Source: a virus
IMG/VR virus record: IMGVR_UViG_3300002242_000631
Span: 1 to 35,364 of that record
Strand: one strand, 5' to 3'
Length of the DNA stretch: 35,364 nt
Made by a program: the position numbers and the translations under genes. Positions within the stretch are counted from its first letter, which is position 1. The number at the start of each line of letters is the position of its first letter. Below are positions 32,625-35,364 of the stretch, one piece after another. The notes under the pieces are model-generated. The model searched no databases. It was given only the letters and a program-made list of their open reading frames with translations, and had not been told where the DNA came from.

Positions 32625-35345
32625 ATGGGATATTGTGTAAACCCAAATACTGGTGAGAGACTCAGTGATACTGTCGAGAATTACGGTGGTATCTATGAGA
32701 GTCAAGGTACCTGTGAAGGTAATGGCTACCAATGGGTAGAAGAAAGCTTGGTAGACGATACAGCACAGACTGTCGAAGCACCAATTACGAGAGACGGTTT
32801 TGATATTATCCCTAGTGATGTTATCTCCTTAGACAGTATTGTAGAAGCTGAAAAAGAAGCCGTTATAGATGGATTAATAGCAGAACAAGAAGCAGAGGAC
32901 TCTAAGACTGTCATGAATAAAGGTGGTCTAGAAGACATGTTTAAGACTGTCACAGATAACGATAATGATCTGGAGAAGATCTCTGGTGAGACCCTTGACG
33001 GTGGTAAGTTTGAGTTCAAGAACAACAGACCCAATAAAGATGCTAAGAATAACCAAATTACAGCATCCACACCATTTGTTGCAGGAACTACTACAGAAGG
33101 CAAGAAAGAGGCTGCAACAGGTACTCCTGAGGCTGTCACAGACTTCCTAAGTGGTGGTGATGTACAACAAGGTGAAGTACAACAAGGTGAAGTACAACAA
33201 GGTGAAGTACAACAAGCCCCTATTACAGAGCAAGATATAGCCGCATTACTACCTACGTTAGAGCCTACAATAGACCCTACATTAGACCCTCTACAGGCCC
33301 AAATTGGACAACCTGTGGACGATAGTAAGTTTGTTGAGACAATGGATCGACAGCTTAATGATCAAGGATTAAATGAGCAAATGATGGTCCCTACAGGTGG
33401 TCCAGAAGAGACTCCTTTAGATCTTACACAGGCCTTTGCTCCAGAAGAAGTATTAGAGTCTCCTGAGGATGTTATTGCATCACAGGTTGCTCCTGAAATG
33501 GTTGACTTAGGTCAAGAAGAAGTCATTACAGAGCATGCCCCTGAAACAGTGGATTTATCAGAGGAGAAGGTACTAGAGATCGTAGAGAGTCCTGAATTAG
33601 CTACGGCTAACTTAGAGCAAGCATTGGTTAACACAGGTGAAATTGACAACCCTGTTACTATTGAAGCTGTTAATGACTTTGTTGCTAAAGTAGATGAAGT
33701 TGCACAGGCATTAGCTGACGGCAGTATTGAACTACTAAGTGATGCGTCTAACGCTGCTAAGATAACTGCAGGGGCAGGTGTTGTTACCCTAGCTGAAGCA
33801 GGTGATTGGGTTGTCGATGAAGCAGGTAATGCTATCGATGAAGCAGGAGCTATTATTGCTGAAGCAGGTGATTGGGTTGAGAATGCAGCTGGTGAATTAG
33901 AGAGTGCTGTTAGTGAGGGTATAGACAGTGCAAGTGAGACAGCAGGTGAGTTAATTGCATCCGCAGGTGAATGGATGGAAACTGACGGTGGTGAACTTGT
34001 TGACCAGGCAGGTAATGTACTTGCCGAAGCAGGTGAGTGGCTACTAGACACTGCAGGTAATGCTGTAATGGCTGTTGTAGGTGCCCCTGTTGTAGCTGCT
34101 GGAGCTGTTATTGACGGTGTTACTGATTTATTCTCAAGTGAAGAGGGTGCTGAGAAAGACCTTAAGAAGATGGCCGATGGTGGTGAAGACAAGGATGCTA
34201 CATCTTGGATTTCTGATCTAATGGCAGGTTTTACAGAGTTAACAGGTATTACAAGTCAAGAGATTATGAGAGCTTTAGTGCTGTATGCAGGTTCTCGCCT
34301 ATTCGGTTACAGTCCTCATGATTCTGCTGAGTTTGCCTTTAAGGGTTTCGCTGAGGGTGTTCAAGATGGTTGGACCGCACAGATGAAAGATCATCAATAT
34401 TATAAGAAAGAGCAGTCTAAGATTCTTGCTAAGTATAAGGGTGATAAAGAGAACCCAGGCTATGTAGAAGATATGGCTTCACTAGATAGAACTGTTGGAA
34501 ACGATTCTCTTACTTTAGCTGAGAAATTACTACTCAAACAAGGCCAATCCAAAATCGATGTGGGTGAACATGAAGATAAGACAGTTATCGATACGGGTGC
34601 ACATGAAGATAGGACTACTATAGATACTAGGGCTAAGGGTGATGAAACTTCTGAGAAGAAAGTGATCGAGTACCAAGAGGTACTTAGAGGAGAGACAGAT
34701 AGAGCTAGAAAAACTCAGGCAAACTCTTCACAGTTCAGAAGAGTATTAGAAGAGTCTGAAATAGGGACTGGTAAGTTCTTAGGCAACTTAAGACAATCTG
34801 CTAGAACTCTTGCATCTGAGCTTTTGGGGATAGAGACAGAGGAAGCAGCATCTGGTGAGCTTATTATGCAGAAAACCTTAGAGTCTATGCTACTTTATAT
34901 CTCTGACACTAAGGGTGCTATCTCTAATGCAGAAATGGATCAGTTCAGGAAAGCATCTGCAGGACTGCATATGACCCCTGCTGGTATTAGACTTATCCTT
35001 GAGACAGCGGATAGATTTGCTGATAACGATATTAGAAGAAACAAAGCTATCAACGATTGGATTGCTAAGGTGAAAAGAGAAAAGAGAACCCCTTCTATGG
35101 AAGGATTGGAGTCATTTACACACCAATGGGATCTAGATAACAGAATAGAACTTCCTACTTCTGGTGAGGTCGAGGCAGCTCTTAAGGCTAAACATGTTGA
35201 GGTGACTGAGGTGGAGAAAACCTCTATAGATGCTATAAATAATGCTACATCTGCGGATGAGTTAAGGTCTATTGTTAATGGTATGGAGAACCCAACTGAT
35301 GCTCAGAAACGGGCTGCAATGGATGCGTTCTCTAAGTTTCAATAG
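32625..35345 (+). CDS. Large internal virion-type protein, 906 aa
   Basis: The N-terminus has the cysteine motif GYC...TCEGNGYQW (1-37). Residues 180-197 are VQQGE repeats from a 15-bp DNA repeat. Residues about 255-345 have Pro/Glu-rich 'APExVDLxxEEV' repeats. Residues about 386-495 repeat 'AGDWV', 'AGNxxDEAG' and 'AGEWL' units with amphipathic-helix spacing. The second half (about 540-906) is helical, with MRALVLYAGSRLFGYSPHD (about 545-563), a 10-residue repeat 'DxGxHEDKTVIDT' (about 645-675) and a globular end. Size, helical content and position after the small ejection protein fit a podovirus ejection protein. No lytic transglycosylase motif is seen. Confidence 0.7.
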   Translation: MGYCVNPNTGERLSDTVENYGGIYESQGTCEGNGYQWVEESLVDDTAQTVEAPITRDGFDIIPSDVISLDSIVEAEKEAVIDGLIAEQEAEDSKTVMNKGGLEDMFKTVTDNDNDLEKISGETLDGGKFEFKNNRPNKDAKNNQITASTPFVAGTTTEGKKEAATGTPEAVTDFLSGGDVQQGEVQQGEVQQGEVQQAPITEQDIAALLPTLEPTIDPTLDPLQAQIGQPVDDSKFVETMDRQLNDQGLNEQMMVPTGGPEETPLDLTQAFAPEEVLESPEDVIASQVAPEMVDLGQEEVITEHAPETVDLSEEKVLEIVESPELATANLEQALVNTGEIDNPVTIEAVNDFVAKVDEVAQALADGSIELLSDASNAAKITAGAGVVTLAEAGDWVVDEAGNAIDEAGAIIAEAGDWVENAAGELESAVSEGIDSASETAGELIASAGEWMETDGGELVDQAGNVLAEAGEWLLDTAGNAVMAVVGAPVVAAGAVIDGVTDLFSSEEGAEKDLKKMADGGEDKDATSWISDLMAGFTELTGITSQEIMRALVLYAGSRLFGYSPHDSAEFAFKGFAEGVQDGWTAQMKDHQYYKKEQSKILAKYKGDKENPGYVEDMASLDRTVGNDSLTLAEKLLLKQGQSKIDVGEHEDKTVIDTGAHEDRTTIDTRAKGDETSEKKVIEYQEVLRGETDRARKTQANSSQFRRVLEESEIGTGKFLGNLRQSARTLASELLGIETEEAASGELIMQKTLESMLLYISDTKGAISNAEMDQFRKASAGLHMTPAGIRLILETADRFADNDIRRNKAINDWIAKVKREKRTPSMEGLESFTHQWDLDNRIELPTSGEVEAALKAKHVEVTEVEKTSIDAINNATSADELRSIVNGMENPTDAQKRAAMDAFSKFQ
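33162..33216 (+). repeat. 15-bp tandem repeat, about 3.7 copies
   Basis: Three perfect copies of GTACAACAAGGTGAA and a partial fourth code for VQQGE x3 and VQQ. The unit is a multiple of three, so copy-number change keeps the frame. It lies in a flexible part of the 906-residue protein. Confidence 0.9.
33790..34100 (+). repeat. Degenerate repeats coding for AGDW/AGEW amphipathic units
   Basis: GAAGCAGGTGATTGGGTT occurs exactly twice and related forms (GCAGGTGAATGG, GCAGGTGAGTGG, GCAGGTAATG) recur through the stretch. They give 'AGDWV', 'AGNAIDEAG', 'AGEWM' and 'AGEWL' units. The products alternate acidic and hydrophobic faces. Confidence 0.7.
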
Positions 35346-35353
35346 GAGGTTAT

Positions 35354-35364
35354 ATGCCGAAAAT
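35354..35364 (+). CDS. Start of a further gene, cut by the window end
   Basis: A strong AGGAGG at 35344-35349 overlaps the previous stop and is followed by ATG at 35354 with correct spacing. Only MPK and part of a codon are visible. The block of virion genes therefore continues beyond the window. Confidence 0.7.

Noticed and set aside
33512-34192. A 226-codon minus-strand Ser/Ala/Pro frame
   Set aside because: It lies fully inside the 906-aa gene and follows from its repeated GCA-GGT codons; it has no ribosome binding site and opposes the direction of every other gene.

Overview
This window is a gene-dense late (packaging, head, tail and lysis) module of a tailed phage with podovirus-type architecture. 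All genes I accept are on the + strand, with very short gaps, frequent overlaps and strong AGGAG-type ribosome binding sites. I see no rRNA, tRNA, CRISPR array, insertion sequence, integrase or repressor. The DNA is AT-rich and arginine is mostly AGA, except in the major capsid gene, which prefers CGT. The SU10/P22-like head genes, the nozzle-type tail protein, and the tripartite-tricarboxylate (TTT) and TRAP transporter homologues point to a phage of a marine or aquatic proteobacterium. The host is an inference, not something read from the sequence.

Layout: 2-2196 holds four small unassigned genes, one possibly a small terminase subunit. 2224-4357 is a two-gene transport cassette (TctA-like permease plus secreted TctC-like binding protein) inserted directly before the terminase; its edges are a 24-bp direct repeat with one mismatch. 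4404-10620 is packaging and head: large terminase, portal, two small proteins, acidic scaffold and SU10-family capsid protein, closed by a clear terminator. 10678-11723 holds a small protein and the head-tail adaptor. 11737-13662 is a long tail fibre.

13673-21435 is the unusual part. Three asparagine-synthetase-like PP-loop proteins (one with both nucleotide-site motifs lost), a small tail protein, a TRAP (DctP) solute-binding protein without signal peptide, a glycine-rich adhesin, a cupin, a 2OG-Fe(II) oxygenase and a tail-fibre assembly chaperone lie in one apparent operon. The simplest reading is a host-recognition region carrying its own small-molecule or protein-modifying enzymes. That reading is inference.

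21449-23754 is probably the lysis or envelope region: a single-span coiled-coil protein, a three-span holin-like protein, an unknown protein and a secreted metzincin-like HExxHxxxxxH protein. 23768-35345 holds the tail nozzle, which carries a ~660-residue helical insertion, a second fibre/tip protein, a GNAT-like protein, an ejection protein and several low-complexity virion candidates ending in a 906-residue internal-virion-type protein. A further gene starts at 35354. A C-E-x5-W cysteine motif recurs in three different virion-type proteins.
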